DNA from: Prostheceraeus crozeri
Lineage: Eukaryota > Platyhelminthes > Polycladida > Euryleptidae
Reading direction: 5' to 3'
Assembly (NCBI GenBank): GCA_907163375.1
Contig: CAJQUW010001979.1
Span: 558,001-622,000, forward strand
DNA: 64,000 bases
The translations under genes were made by a program, and so were the position numbers. Position 1 is the stretch's first letter; the number at the start of each line of letters is the position of its first letter. This document shows positions 46,763 through 59,930 of this stretch, piece after piece. The notes beneath the pieces were generated by a model, which worked only from the letters and a program-made list of their open reading frames with translations, searched no databases and had not been told where the DNA came from.

Positions 46763-47131
46763 CCAATTAATATCAAATCACAGAATCGCCTGTAGAATCG
46801 TCTGGAAGCATGCTGGAATATCACTCTCCTCAGGGTCGTTTACAATGAATTATGAAGATTAATCATGCAAAAAATGGATACTAGAGTCATAAATCTTTGG
46901 TCACAAGATCAATTTTTCTAATTTTATTTCATGTCGTCTAACGGCTTTGTTAACGGTCCAGTTTCATTCACATTCAGACAGGTGATATATCTCATTTGTA
47001 TCTTATTCTCTGTGACAAATGCAGGTTATACGACGTTTACATCAGAAGTTATCTCAAATGACAGACAGAGATGTCCTATACTAGACCCGCTGTCAGAGTC
47101 CAGACTTGTGCCATGCAAGTCATCTATTGTC
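46763..47131. repeat. Right arm of the long inverted repeat
   Basis: Inverted partner of 45063-45418. Immediately outside its end, 47129-47151 forms a perfect 8-bp-stem hairpin GTCCTCTC/GAGAGGAC that is absent from the left side. Confidence 0.9.
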
Positions 47132-47239
47132 CTCTCTAGACAAGAGAGGACAGCAATATACATATCTGATCTCTATGGCTGCAGTCTATGGTCGCATTTT
47201 ATACAAATTAATGATATTCGATTAGGACAGCTCTTCTGA
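46931..47239 (+). CDS. Unknown ORF with signal-like N-terminus, right arm copy
   Basis: A 102-codon frame whose first 68 residues match the left-arm frame except for I14T, F21L and K47R; the DNA differs at only about five positions across that region, two of them synonymous. Beyond the repeat boundary it continues LSRQERTAIYISDLYGCSLW into unrelated sequence. A hydrophobic segment at residues 17-29 suggests a secreted or membrane protein, but no family is recognised and no splice or promoter evidence is visible. Confidence 0.35.
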   Translation: MSSNGFVNGPVSFTFRQVIYLICILFSVTNAGYTTFTSEVISNDRQRCPILDPLSESRLVPCKSSIVLSRQERTAIYISDLYGCSLWSHFIQINDIRLGQLF

Positions 47240-47491
47240 AATCAATAATCGTTCTCGACAAAAGGACTTTTGAACGACCCTGTTCTGGACACAGCTGGCT
47301 GAATGCGTCAGATACATGTGAAGCTTCATTGCTGCCTGATATCACAACCGATAACCCTGCAACCGATTCCCTGTCAATCTGATGGTTTTTGGCGCATCAG
47401 CATCGATATCAGGTTCTTGACCAATCATTCATTATTGTATTGATTGGTTAATGAAGATGCAGATGTGCATTTTTACTAATACCTGCCCAAC

Positions 47492-47675
47492 CAAGGTACG
47501 AAGCCATGCTAGTAAACCATGGGTGGAGTAGCTTTCACTCACTCGCAACACTCACCAGGTTAGGGTCAGTAACCTCTAGTGAGAGTGGTGGTGCCTCCCG
47601 AAGCGGACAGACTCGAACCCTGGACGTTCTGCACTTCTGTACCGAAGCGCAGCCCTTGAGCTATCCTACCACCTA
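47492..47675 (-). repeat. tRNA-derived SINE (family C)
   Basis: The minus strand begins TAGGTGGTAGGATAGCTCAA (A box), has B box AGGGTTCGAGTCTGTCC about 50 bp later, and then a body of about 110 bp with CTCACTAGAGGTTACTGACC. The head does not close as a functional tRNA. Single copy in this window. Confidence 0.65.
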
Positions 47676-50479
47676 AAGGGCAAGGCATTGTAATTATTTA
47701 CCTATTTGTACTTGTACCATTCAACGTTGATTGCTCTATCCATATTCGGTTCTACGGTTTGCTTGTGTGGTGGTTATCCACTTCACCCGATTCGGCACGT
47801 ATTAAATATGAAGTCAGAGCGCTCGAAGATGTTTTCTGATATCATCACTCCATGATTCAGCTATTCGCTAGATGGCTTCACTTGTTTTCTTACTGCTATC
47901 AACTCGCTCAGCAACAGCCAATTTCATGCTACTACCGTCTAGATCCGATTCATGTTTTTTCGCCAGGGAATTCAATCTTATCCCTTAGTTACTAAAACCA
48001 GCAAATTTAGAATAAACTATACAGGAATCTTGAGTTCTGACCAATTGATGAATTAGAAAATGTGCCCGATTTATCAAGCTTCACCAATAATTTTAATGAA
48101 ACAACCTTTGATGTTTGAAACGCAAGTAATAGTCTAGTATGACTTCTGAAATCCCCATTCACGTTCATGAGTCATAATGACATTACACATTAAGGGTTCC
48201 ACATTAAAAAGCAACTTCATGAGATCCTTTCTTCAGAAAAACTTCGGAATGTGACAGTTATTCGAAAGCACACAATAAAGGCGGAAAAACATTTCATCCG
48301 AGTAAATCAGGACATTCTTAATCAAAATCGGATATGAAACACATCAAGTAGTTGTGCTGTTGTAATTTCGTAACATTCCTCTCAGGCGTCAGTGCTCGGC
48401 CATTGAAACAATTACGCTATAATGAACATTCATCGTCTGTTCGCATTGCGTCTATCTGACCGTTGACGATGATGTGTTTCTGCTCGATCAGCGTATTTCG
48501 CCCAAATCCGCAATTATATTAAAAACTGCACAGGACACTCGTGTAGAGTAGCATTCTGCGATTGACGATTCGTTTGTCTGACATAACAAGATTTACACAA
48601 GTTTTGATTGTGGAATGAATGTTGAGAAATAATTTGCATTGGTTAACTGTCGATTTATTCCAGCCATTAATCAGTTGGCAGTTTGTGATCGAAACTCAGC
48701 AAATATGAAAATATCGTTCAATCGCTGGCGGCAAATAAACTTCATCCATTAAGTCGCTGGAAAGTAAGTTTGTTAAAATGATCGACTCAAAAGTCGAGTA
48801 CCGAGGGAAACGAATGTCCAATGACTGGGAAGAGAGGACAGAAAATGGATAAGAGAGTAATTTTTACTGTATTGACTAATGCCATTAAACTTTGATGATA
48901 AACTGCCTATCGGAGGAATAATAACAATCCACGACTTATCCGGCGTAATTATTGCTGTAATTATTTAAGTTATGACGAACTCCGACAGAGACGAATGTCG
49001 CTTCAAATCAAGGGACAATCAATGCTACCAGAATAACAAAAAAGAATAATCAACTTAACTTCAATAAATATTGCAAATCTTTAATAATCACTCCTCGTTT
49101 TGGTCGTAAGTTCGATTCTCTCCATATTTAGTTGTGTAATTGAAAGTCCTCAGGAAGAGCATCATAATGTTGAAATTTCACTGAAAGTATTACAGCGAAT
49201 TCTAATCACATCCACACAGTCTATGCCTCGATGATGAAGAAGTCATGCTGAAGTTTCAATCAATTTATTCCTATCATTTTTATACTCAACTATATTAAGA
49301 CAGGGGTACTTTCTGTCCTCTTATGGCTTTTGTCAACTATCTCATAAAGTAGTCAGAGAGCTGCAACTTTGACTCTCTCGTGACTTTAGTTTTCGAAATA
49401 CACATTATTTCGACCCCATGTTCAAAATTTGGTGATATTGGCCCATATTGCAAAGTCAAATTGAGAAGCAATTTTAAATGAACTATTTTCCTGACAATGC
49501 ATCGGTGATGGAGGTGAAATTTGTGTTGATTGAAATCAATGTGTTGATTCATAACCGCTTTAAGACAACGAAAATTAAACTAGGACATGCTGGGGTACCT
49601 AATGTGTTTGTTTTATTATCAAAGCGAATCAATTTTTTGCAATTTGAATTTTGAAATCGAATGTTCATATTTCTGTAAAGTTTGTAGACATCACGAAGCA
49701 TATTGTAGCTTTGAAAAACTGAATGATGCAGAATACACCATTCTCTATCAAAAAGTTAGTCAAAGTTAGTCCGCGCCAACCTGATCGCCATTTTCAAAGA
49801 ACACATTTCAAGATCATTTTCAACTGTGATTTATGTTAACATTGACACTGTTATGTGTGTCCCTCATCATCAAATAGCTTTAATCGGGTCTCTAGTGCGT
49901 ATGAATAAGTGTGTTAGCAAATTTAGGTTTCCTATGGCTTCAGCTAAACCGTGCTTAGAGGAATGTCTACACTTCTGCCAATCATAAGTTGGCATGCTAA
50001 GTTATAGAGCCGGTACGCAGCCTAATAGCCTGAATGCGTATATTGCAATTACTTGAAAAGAAAGTATACAGAATCATCTATATACGGAGTATCCAAGTCT
50101 TGCAATATATTTTGTTAGCTAATTCATTGCAATAAGTTGGTTGAATGTAATTCATATTCAATATGTTGGTATACTATTACTTGTATGCAACTGAATTTTT
50201 CCAAACATTATTATCAGATATTCAAATTCATATGAGAAAATCATTTTGTTGATTGCTCGAAATTTCTTAAAAAATCTAGAAACTTCATTTTTTGTGTCGT
50301 TATTTCAATTAACAAGATGAGCGAGTTGACACAATCGACACCACTAATGGAAAACACGCGCTAAATGTACAAGTATGGACAGTACGACAAGTCATCAGAA
50401 CAGCGGAATCAGTGGGACACTATCGCCCCCTCCTCCACCCAGATTCTTCGAAACCAAAAAAAGTTCGGTCTCAATAGCA

Positions 50480-51130
50480 TTAATATTAGCTTCATGTATA
50501 TGATAGACGCTTTAATGTGACTTTAATATCGGGTCGAGGCCTGATGTCGTCATTGGAGGTCGACACGAGGGGCAAAAAGTCTTCCAATCCAAGAGTTTGC
50601 AGCTCTTTTTACCGTATCCATAGGGATGGCATCCCAAGAAGCAACAAGACAAGTTTTCAGATCATCAATGTTCTGAATTTCAGTTCGGTTTCTTTACACT
50701 TCTGATAGGAGTAAAGACCAGATGCAGTAGTCCATCACATTCAAATCAGGACTTTTCGCTGGCCAAAGATCAGGGGAAATGAATTCAGGGCAATTTTCAT
50801 CTAACCAATTTGTCGCTGACTGAAATGTCTTCTGCTTTTATCTGGTGGAGCAACTGCTAAAGTAACAATGGCTTCTCTCGTTGGTGAGGCAATGCATCGG
50901 CGTCGTCCACTTCTTTCTTTTCGACATTCTGCCACAGGAGATCCATATCTTTTAAGGTTAGAAACGACGCGGTCCATTTGTCTTTTTGTGATGTTACTGA
51001 AGAACTTAGGAAGCACTTCAGAGCATTTTGTTAAGCCCCATATCGGATTTTCTTTTTTAAACAACACTATTACTTTGCGCTGGAAGTCTGTTAGGTGTTG
51101 CATTATTGCGAATTCGACTATCAATGATTT
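50480..51130 (-). mobile_element. mariner-like transposase remnant with internal deletion
   Basis: The frame from 51124 encodes the N-terminal DNA-binding half of a mariner-like transposase (MQHLTDFQRKVIVLFKKE, KRYGSPVAECRKERSGRRR, SPTREAIVTLAV). It is followed by the C-terminal catalytic part in another stretch around 50480-50800: PDLWPAKSPDLNVMDYCIWS with the third acidic residue and LKTCLVASWDAIPMDTVKRA. The central part with the first two catalytic aspartates is missing, so the copy is internally deleted and dead. A possible right terminal repeat, CAGGGTGCCCATTAG on the minus strand, lies near 51445-51459; no left partner was found. Confidence 0.75.
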
Positions 51131-53932
51131 CTAGAACTTCAGTTCGCTGCTATACATTCCAATACTTATCAGCTTTCTGTTTATTGTGTCGTCATAGGCC
51201 TAATGGTTTGATGGATATCTATAGTGACAAATTATTGAAAAATTTGAATGCACGAGAAATGCGTCGTTACTTGGTTGGATATCTATGATAGTAGCAATTC
51301 AATCACGCTTTGAATACACGAGAAGTGCGTTGAGACCATAGTTTTGCATTTGGTAAGTTCGAGATTGTACACAACAGTGATTTTGAATGAATCAAGGATA
51401 CTAGCAAGGTATGTTGATAAGTAAAAGCAAATTGTTACCTTTTCTAATGGGCACCCTGTATAAGTATTACACTTCTTCTCCTTAGTCAATATCGTCCAAG
51501 TCCACGGTGGGGAAGTAGCTATGCTAAAGCTACATTTCGTCTTCTTTATCACTGTTAGGTTTCACAGCACATCATCAGAATCAGTGGCTTTCAGAGGAGT
51601 TCAGAAGTATTTCAAGGTAACTTCTAGTGATAGTACGCTAAAACTTATACTATAATTATTTTTAAAATGATTACGTTCACCTCACGATATTGAACATTTT
51701 TAGAAAGCAACTGAGCTTCTGATCACGCCCTGATCAAAACTATCACCGATTCCTCCAATCAAAAAGAAAAAGACAGCACATCGGCAAATATTTATTGTCA
51801 ACGAAGATTTTTCAGTTGGCCTGAAGGCAGAAGATGATGCTGTTTATGAAGAACGCGACGAATGAGAAGGCTAAGATGTAGTGAAATAAGAAAATCAAAC
51901 TTATGAGATTTTACAAACATTTAAAACGTGCTTTCTCTAAAAATTCGCTAATTCTCAACAGTGCCGACTAATGACATGAATTATCGGCAATGATTCGACA
52001 ATGAAGCCGCTATTTGATACTACACGCTAACGGAAATTTTATGAAATGTCAATCTTTCTCAGACTGCTGTAATAAAAATCGCGTAGATGATAGCAGTAGA
52101 TAGGATATCACCTTATGGCACAGGATATACTATTTCGGGTCATCAAAACAAACGTAGATATTAATGATGATTTCAATACGTCGGGTAAGCACGAAAGTAA
52201 CATGAAGTGTACAATAGTATCGGACATTTTAAAACCATCAAAAACATTTTAAAAAAGTATGAAAATGATCTTATCATAACCCTGCAGATTCCTACTCAGA
52301 CATCATTGAGGCAGAGATTTATTAAAATCAACTTCGTCAAGCATGCCGAAATATCACAAAATCGAAGATAGTGCAGAGAATACGCATCATTTTGACCTTG
52401 CAATTTCTTCTTCGTCAAGTTAGTTTTCTCCGAGAATTTCATTTGAGGTTGGCCGGAAAGTCGTCTTTACTGGAAGTATCACAACACTCCTGGTCAGTTG
52501 GATCATCATGTTTACCTGTACTACGAGGGTATGCTGACCGCTAGAAGTTTGGACTGAAGAAATTGTAATCTGATGATATCATCTCAATCATCAGCCATGA
52601 GACGATATACAAGCTAAAGAAGCTTCAACGCAATAATTCTGAAGGGAATGAAGCTTTTAATTAAATAGCTACCATCTGTCAATCAGAACTGAAATGACCA
52701 CATCATCTGACAGCAACTACATCTTGCACTATATCTGCTAGAACAGTAGCACAAGAAAAAACTTCAATAAAAGTACCCTCAAGATCATACAAAACCGAAT
52801 AAAAAAGGTAAATAAAAAAACGTAAACCTGCTTCCTAATTTGTTTGATCGTCAGATACAACAACATCAAACGATCGGTAGGAATTCCGATCAAGTTGAAT
52901 CTCAGACCGCCTTGTAAAATCGTATCTGCCGGGAGCAAAACGTCATTCAAGTGCAAATTATGGAACGACTATATCAGAGAGAAAATGTAAGTGCAGGTTA
53001 GAAATATTCGCACAGCATTTATCACTCGTAGGAAGTTATCTACTTCGTGTTTCAACTTTCGCAGCAAAGAAAAATGCCGAACTGTCTTCAATATTTATAA
53101 AACATTTATCTGAACGTAAGAAAATGCGGCCATTTGCATGAAAAAATCCCAAACTGTAAAGTGTTAAGAAAAGAAAAATGCAAGGTCTATCGTCCGGTAA
53201 ACGCTCGGGTTAAGACGTTTGATTAGTGAATACATATACGTTCTAGAGTTCGGATTTAGACTATCAATTGGTAAAAACATGTTAACAAGATATTTGCATC
53301 ATCCTATCTCGATTCCTATCAGAATTCCCAATGCAGTGTATAATGGAGTCATCAAAATCGACATAATAATGAAAATCACGGTTTAGAAATTCCTTTTAGA
53401 ACTTCTATGGAATTAAATTCGGAAATGTCACATTTTTTGTTTGCAATAATTATTCTTGTGAGACAATAAACATCTCACTTTCTATGGTGCTTCAGGCGAA
53501 ACATTGCATTTTTGAGTCTGAAGATTTCTGGCAGCTAATTACATGCTCTCCTGCTATCACAATTGAATTCCTGGCTTCTGGATAAATCTTGCAGAAGGAT
53601 ATTCAGAACGTTCTTCATTCAAGAATGTCAGATAAAGACAGAGATTCTGCAAAATAGTTTGAGAAATTCGGTGCAGTTCTGATAATTTCCGAACAAACCT
53701 CAAAGAGTACAATCAGATTCATTTAACATAAATACATTTTATTGCAAAAAGAAAACAGATTCCAAAAGACGCGGATTCTTATGATAGCTAAAAAGATGGA
53801 TCAGGTTTTTTAAAAAACATGAACGCTGATTAAAAAATGATGCTGAAAAATTGTTTGAAAAATTGTTCTTCAAAGTAGAAATGACGAATACTTTTGAACG
53901 ACCACTTCGACTTTTTTCCAATGCATTTCTGC

Positions 53933-55629
53933 CAGGGTTGGCCGGTAAAAACCATCCTGGTTTTTACCACCTGGTAAAAACCACCAGCTCTTGTCACCAT
54001 CTTTCGGCTAAAACTGACAAAAACTATTTTTCCAGCATTACTACTTCAGTTTTTTGGGTGCATTTAAGGGATCATCGTCACTCCTTACTTCATTGATGAA
54101 CGTTAGTCGCATTAAGTTCATTTTGCTTTTTGATCATTTAATAGAAATTTAGGCCTGTATTTTCACAATTCAAGCCTTACCAATATGATATTTCAATCAA
54201 GAATATGGTCCAAGTATAGGCTAGGTGTAAGAAAATGAATTATTATAAAAAAATATTGTTACAAAGCTGCTGTGCATTTTTTTAAGCGTGCACGCATTTT
54301 GCTGCTTTATAAATTTCATTCATTGTAAGATGCAACAGACGTCCATACTGGAAGGAAATCAATTGGCTCTATATATAAGATCAAAAACAGGCATTCCATG
54401 AAGATAAAAAAGCAAGAAAATGTAGAAATCTGGCCTCGGACTTCTACGATTAACTTGATTCCTGATCTCATAGAATGGCTTATCTTCTAAGTCTGTGGCA
54501 AATGTCCCATAGCCATTGTGACTCCACGAATATTTCTATGAAATTCATTTTGCACTCCCACAAGGACTAGATTAAAAATATTGCCCTTCAACGTTTTCCA
54601 TGTCATGGCAATTTACCCTCACATATTTAGAAGTTAAGGTGATGTTAGAACTTTATACCGAAAGTAAAGTTTTGATTTGAGCTCAAAATATGGAAATTTC
54701 AAAAATTTTAAACAAACTTGAATGTCAAAATTATGTCACAAATGTTTGTCGCTCTCAGATTCTATTAACAAGATCAATTTTGCAGCTTACTGGAAATGTT
54801 CTTTTGGTGAGATTATAACTGAAACTGTTCAGACATACATTATACCTCACCTCGCATTGCTGATGCGAACTATGTTATTTAATTATTATTTGTTCTTCCA
54901 AATCATGATTGTCTGCTCAAATCACAAGCATCAGTACATTAAGTATACATGTTTTTCTAAAAAAATAGAAATGTATTTCAAGTGACTGTTGCACATTGCT
55001 TGATTTGGTAGCTGAGATTTTCCGGTGCAGACACTCTATGATAGAGTGTTCTCTCTGCGTTCATGAGACATGGGTTCAAATCTAGATTTTATAAAACCTA
55101 AGTTACAATTAAAATACACTCTGCATTCTTGCTGAACACTCAACACAGAATAATGACAGTGGGATTATTGAAGCTCGTCCACATGAAGAAAGTGACTTGC
55201 TTAATTTAGTTCTATGTATAAACCAGTTTTATTCATATATCTATTTTCATTTGTTTTCATTCATTTGATGATAATTCTGGGAGATTCCAACAACTTCTAT
55301 TACATGAACTAATGGACCCAAATGGTGCTGAAGTCTACATCTGTTCTTAAATCACAAGAAAAGGGCGAAGCAATCGTAAACAAAAGACAATATCGTATAT
55401 TTTTTGTGATAAAACATATCATGTACCCTAGTTCTATCACAGCATGACTGTCATGTTTTGAAAGATAAGAGTTGCAATCTGCAAACCCGCATGCATCGTG
55501 ATACTCACACCCCAACTTGCTGTCGATCATTTCGTAAAGAAATAGACTGATTTTTCGGAATTTTAGTTTTAGCCGTTTTTTACCACTTAGTGGCAAAAAC
55601 CAGTTTTAGCCGACAAAAAGCCAACCCTG
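53933..55629. mobile_element. Non-autonomous hAT transposon, 1.7 kb
   Basis: The terminal inverted repeats begin CAGGGTTGGC at both ends. Subterminal GGTAAAAACC-type repeats recur at the left (53945-53994) and, inverted, at the right (55570-55605). The flanking octamers ATTTCTGC (53925-53932) and ATTTCTCC (55630-55637) are an 8-bp target duplication with one mismatch. CAGGG termini plus 8-bp duplications define the hAT superfamily. No hAT transposase could be seen inside; the open frames present have no recognisable similarity. A tRNA-like SINE (55022-55105) lies inside it. Confidence 0.88.
55022..55105 (+). repeat. tRNA-like SINE, family B, copy 2
   Basis: Shares TAGAGTGTTCTCTCTGCGT, the B box GGGTTCAAATCTAG and the trailing AAACCTAAG with the minus-strand copy at 17812. 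It lies within the hAT element, so either the hAT element carried it or the SINE inserted later. Confidence 0.6.
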
Positions 55630-58206
55630 ATTTCTCCACACTTCCGTAGATTCTTCCACAAATCACCTATGCAGTTCGAATGTGATAATTTAATTTATGA
55701 AATCAATTCACATATTCTCTCCACTTTTCACGATTTTTAAATAGTGCTTTAGTCATAAAGCCCCGATATTACAATTTGGGTATGATTATCAAAAACGGAA
55801 AATTATTGCAGGCTTACAGCAGCGACTGATGACCGAGGCTGAAATTAAGTGAGGACATAAAGCCTTATACCTGGAAACTAGCAAAACCAACAATATTAGC
55901 TGCGATGCCGCTGTTGATCATTTGGCTATATTTTCTCACATCATTTTCACATAATGTTCAGCACATTTGCAGTGGTTCGTGAATGAAAGTAGTAACTATG
56001 ACTTCAGAAAAGGCAAAGATGTCATCTATCTGTTTACCTTACTCTAAATTATACAAAAAAGACAGAAGCGGAGAATGTGATTCAAATTGCAACCAGTAAT
56101 TTTCTAAAGCTGCGTCGCAGGTTTAAACAAGAAGTCACAAAAAATTTGACTCCTTGTTATATTAACTCTGGACATTTCAAACGAGATACCTAATGAGGGC
56201 CTCAGGCAAAATATGGCTAAAATAATATAAGTCAGTTTCACTTTTATCATCTGTTTGCTTCTCTTTTTGCAGCTCCATCTTCACCTCAATCGCATTCATA
56301 TTAAGAGTATCAGTAAATTATGTATGTTGAGGTCACCACGCCAGATATGTATTAAAAATTGAAAATAATTTCAGCTGGAATCCGCGTCAGATGTGAAATT
56401 CAAGGTTTTACAATGATTTCCACTAAAAAATTATTATTTTAATGATGATGATTCCTGACATAAAATGAAGCGGCACCTATTCAGGTAGGCTCCCATTTTT
56501 CAACTGAGAAATCAACTCAATATTCAATCATTCTGTTCAAAGTTCAAATTGATCATTCAATTGCTTCGAGTCATCAATTAATTGCAATCCAAATCAAATT
56601 TCCAAAAGACTTCAAATTTTGGGTTTACGTCTGTATACTCGTACAATGATACTTCCGTTTTCAAATATTTGACTTTCTTTTAAGTACTTTTTTTCCAAAC
56701 AGATGCAAAACACACGATTCATTACAGAAATAGGCATTACAACAAAATTCAACATCTTGCATGGAATCACGCTACTTTTTGATGATTACAAAAAAATCCC
56801 CTACCACTCCCATGTCATAAATATCTAACAGCGAGTTGTCAACACTGACTCTATCTTGTGATTCCATTTCTAATGATTTTATGAAGTCATTGATCAAATT
56901 AATGATCAAAAATGCAATGACAATGGATTTAACTTGAGTTGTCATCATGCCGCATTGAAAAACTATTTTCTGTTAAAGGATAGGTTTCTCCAGACTTTCC
57001 AATGTCGCAGACACTGTAATTAACCAATAATCATAATTGCCACTACTGAATAAACCTGAAATGTCTTATGCAAGACTGAAGATGCTGAGCAACCAATTAC
57101 GCTGGTATATGAGGAAACAGTTTGTCAATGACTGAACAGTTAGATCTTAGTGTGAGTTGACGCAGTTGGTGGGATGGCAGACAGAAGATATTCATCGACT
57201 CTTAACAACTTCGACGATTCATTTCCACGGTGAGCATGATAGAGAAGACATCAAGAGAAACATCCGGACTCACACAAGTGCAGATCGGCTTAAATCAGGG
57301 ATGCGTAGTTTGATGCAGAATCAGTGGAGTGATCATATAATGAGATAGTTGACGCTGACTACAAATTCTGACTCCCAATGTTTGATAATCTAGGAGATAA
57401 TCTGCGCGCCGGAATTTACTGATATCATTTTCATATCAACAACGTTGATCACTGACACACTCAGTGACCTCATGAGAGCGCCAAATATTTTTTGGATTGA
57501 AAATGAGAAAAATTTGTAGTTCCATGATAATTCAGTGTTCTATAAATGAACACCAACCAGTGGCTAATAATTGAAATTTAATTACAATTTTCAAATGATA
57601 TGGTGATCGATTAACGCCGCAATCAAATTTGTCTGGAACTTTGAAACTGCATTCAGACCAGCGATGATTTATGGGCTATAGATGATAGAGCTGACACAGG
57701 GAAAAAGAAGTCGAACTAGAGGTATCGGTGTTGAGAATGTTGAAATTTGTATTGGGAATACCGCAACGAGCAATGCAGAGCAATGAAAAGTTTGGCGACA
57801 ATGTCTGAATGGAGAGACAGGGACTATATGAAAATGTGGAGAGAGGGATGCGAGAAAAGAGTGTAGTAGATTGAAAGGACAAGTAAATGAAGGGAAGAAA
57901 GAACAAAGAAAAGATTTTATTTTGCATTAACACTATCGACAAGATGGCAGGGGGAAGGGGGACTTCCAATCACACCCCGCGCAGTTTCTCCAAAAACTGA
58001 CAAGGATTTTGTTCACTGGAAGCTTGCGACCTATTTTGGTTGATGTCTGACATTAGGATGAAACCGACGAAAATACTGCACAGTAAGTCACTATCCAAGG
58101 TAGGTCTAACTAAGTACTATCAAGAAGTTGAACATAAATGACATGGCATTCATGATAGCGTCAACTGCAATGAGAGTTTTCATTTTTCAGTGTGGATTAT
58201 ACCTAA

Positions 58207-58367
58207 GTGGTCTCCGTGGCACAGTGGTTAAGTGCTTGGCCTAGCGATCTTTCGGACCAGAGGTCGAGCCCTGAAAGTGTCATCGGAAGTCGTCACAAAG
58301 GGCATCACAACGCTCCAGATTAAAGTCTGACAGTGTCAGCACCGTCCAAGCCCCCAGTAAGGGGGAG
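58207..58367 (+). repeat. tRNA-derived SINE, family A, copy 3 (best preserved)
   Basis: Clear A box in GTGGCACAGTGGTTAAGTGC and B-box-like AGAGGTCGAGCCCTGA about 45 bp later. These are followed by GTGTCATCGGAAGTCGTC and GTGTCAGCACCGTCC, then a G/C-rich end CCCCCAGTAAGGGGG. This copy defines the family that also occurs at 10921 (minus) and 17371 (plus). Confidence 0.85.
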
Positions 58368-58963
58368 TAATGATGGTACACCATCATCTCCATTTCTTTT
58401 ACTACTCAACTGGCTAACAAAATATCAGAATTTGTGCGAAGTAATATTTCCAGATGACATACCTCCCATATTGTTGCATGAATTCGTGAATCATAGTAAT
58501 CACAGGGCTTTGTTTAATATTTGCTGCGGGTCATCTGATCATTCTCACGGGTCACACTCAAATCGTCTCAAGATCGACTTTGATTAGTGTACGCCTAATG
58601 CACTCAGGATTTAAAAGCAAAAACAGAAGTCATGAATGCAGTATAACATTCAGAATTTAGCAGTGAATTTTACTCGCGATTCTGCATGTCAATGAGCTAT
58701 CTTGAGACGAATTCTGGGCATTGATAGTGTTGGCTATGGCTCACTACATGTAGCGGATGAGCGTTCAAAATCCACGGTACAAGTCGAAAATTCCAAGGTG
58801 CAGAATGTGACCCGTGGAACACCTTAAAAAACACTGGTAATTATTATTTAGTGTTTGATACAGACGCAGAGGATCCTCTAACTTTCGGATACTAATCGCT
58901 CGTGATTAACAGAAAAAAAGGAACTACTACGTTTTGACATGAAATATATTGTCTTGCTATATA

Positions 58964-59930
58964 CAGGGTATCCAAAAAGTTTCGCCCGATTTTATTTGTC
59001 GACATCTATATTACGTTTTTCAGCCAACTATAATGAATATATGCAGAACAGTAAAGAACAATAACTGCGAAGGAGGCTCTACAGTGATGGCTACGAAAGT
59101 AAGAATGGTACAACAATCACTGTCAGAGAAGTCGTTCAAATTGTTCTCTATCGTGCTTGATGCAATAGGTCAACTGCGAAGCAACAATGCGACAACAAAT
59201 CGCAGAGTTGAATTCTGGGAGATGTTTTTTAACATGAAGCGCGATGAAGAGACTTAACAGTGGTGTTCATATGAAGCGTGCTTTAAATTTTAGCGGTCAC
59301 AAAATCCACATGAAAATCCCTGGAGTGACCGTTTCAGCTACGATGTCAAACAAGAAGATTATCGGCACACTCCTTTTCGATGCACCAGTCACTGGAAAGC
59401 GGTACCCCAGCATGCTTCAAAACTATTTCCTTTATCAATGCAGCAGCAAAGATACATTCACTTTCAGCAAGATGGTCCTCCGCTCTACCATGCGCATCGC
59501 GTTCGTGAATGGCCTGACACCAACTTCAATAGCAGACGGATTGGCCACCGTTGACTGATCGGTTGGCCAGCTCGTTCATCCGATTTATCCCTGATGGGCT
59601 TCTTCTTCTTCCTGGGTGCTCTTACGGACATAATGTACAAAGAGAAACCGCAAACCCTTCTTGACATTCGTCGTGTTATTAATGGAAGTTCGCCGCAGTA
59701 GACAAGGAGCACTCTCGTAAAGTTTGTCGCTATACTCCTTCGCAGCTGTTCTCTTGTATCGAACAAAATGGAGAAGACTTTGAGAAATTTCGTCGGTAGC
59801 TATTACTGTATCATTGTTTCTTTCACAGTTATCATTGCATAGCTTCATTCGTAGTTGTTGTTCCTTTAAGTTAGCTGAAAAACTTGCAATAGATGTTGAC
59901 AAAATCCGGCGAAACTTTTATGACACCCAG
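58964..59930 (+). mobile_element. mariner-like DNA transposon, 967 bp, decayed
   Basis: Terminal repeats: the left end has CAGGGTATCC and AAAAAGTTTCGCCCGATT; the right end, reversed, has CTGGGTGTCA and AAAAGTTTCGCCGGATT. Between them, plus-strand frames give transposase remnants: an HTH-like region (KVRMVQQSLSEKS), the catalytic core MSNKKIIGTLLFDAPVTGKR and YPSMLQNYF, the downstream TDIMYKEKPQTLLDIRRVIN in another frame, and a C-terminal KMEKTLRNF. Several frameshifts and stops; inactive. Length is near that of a complete mariner-like unit. Confidence 0.8.
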
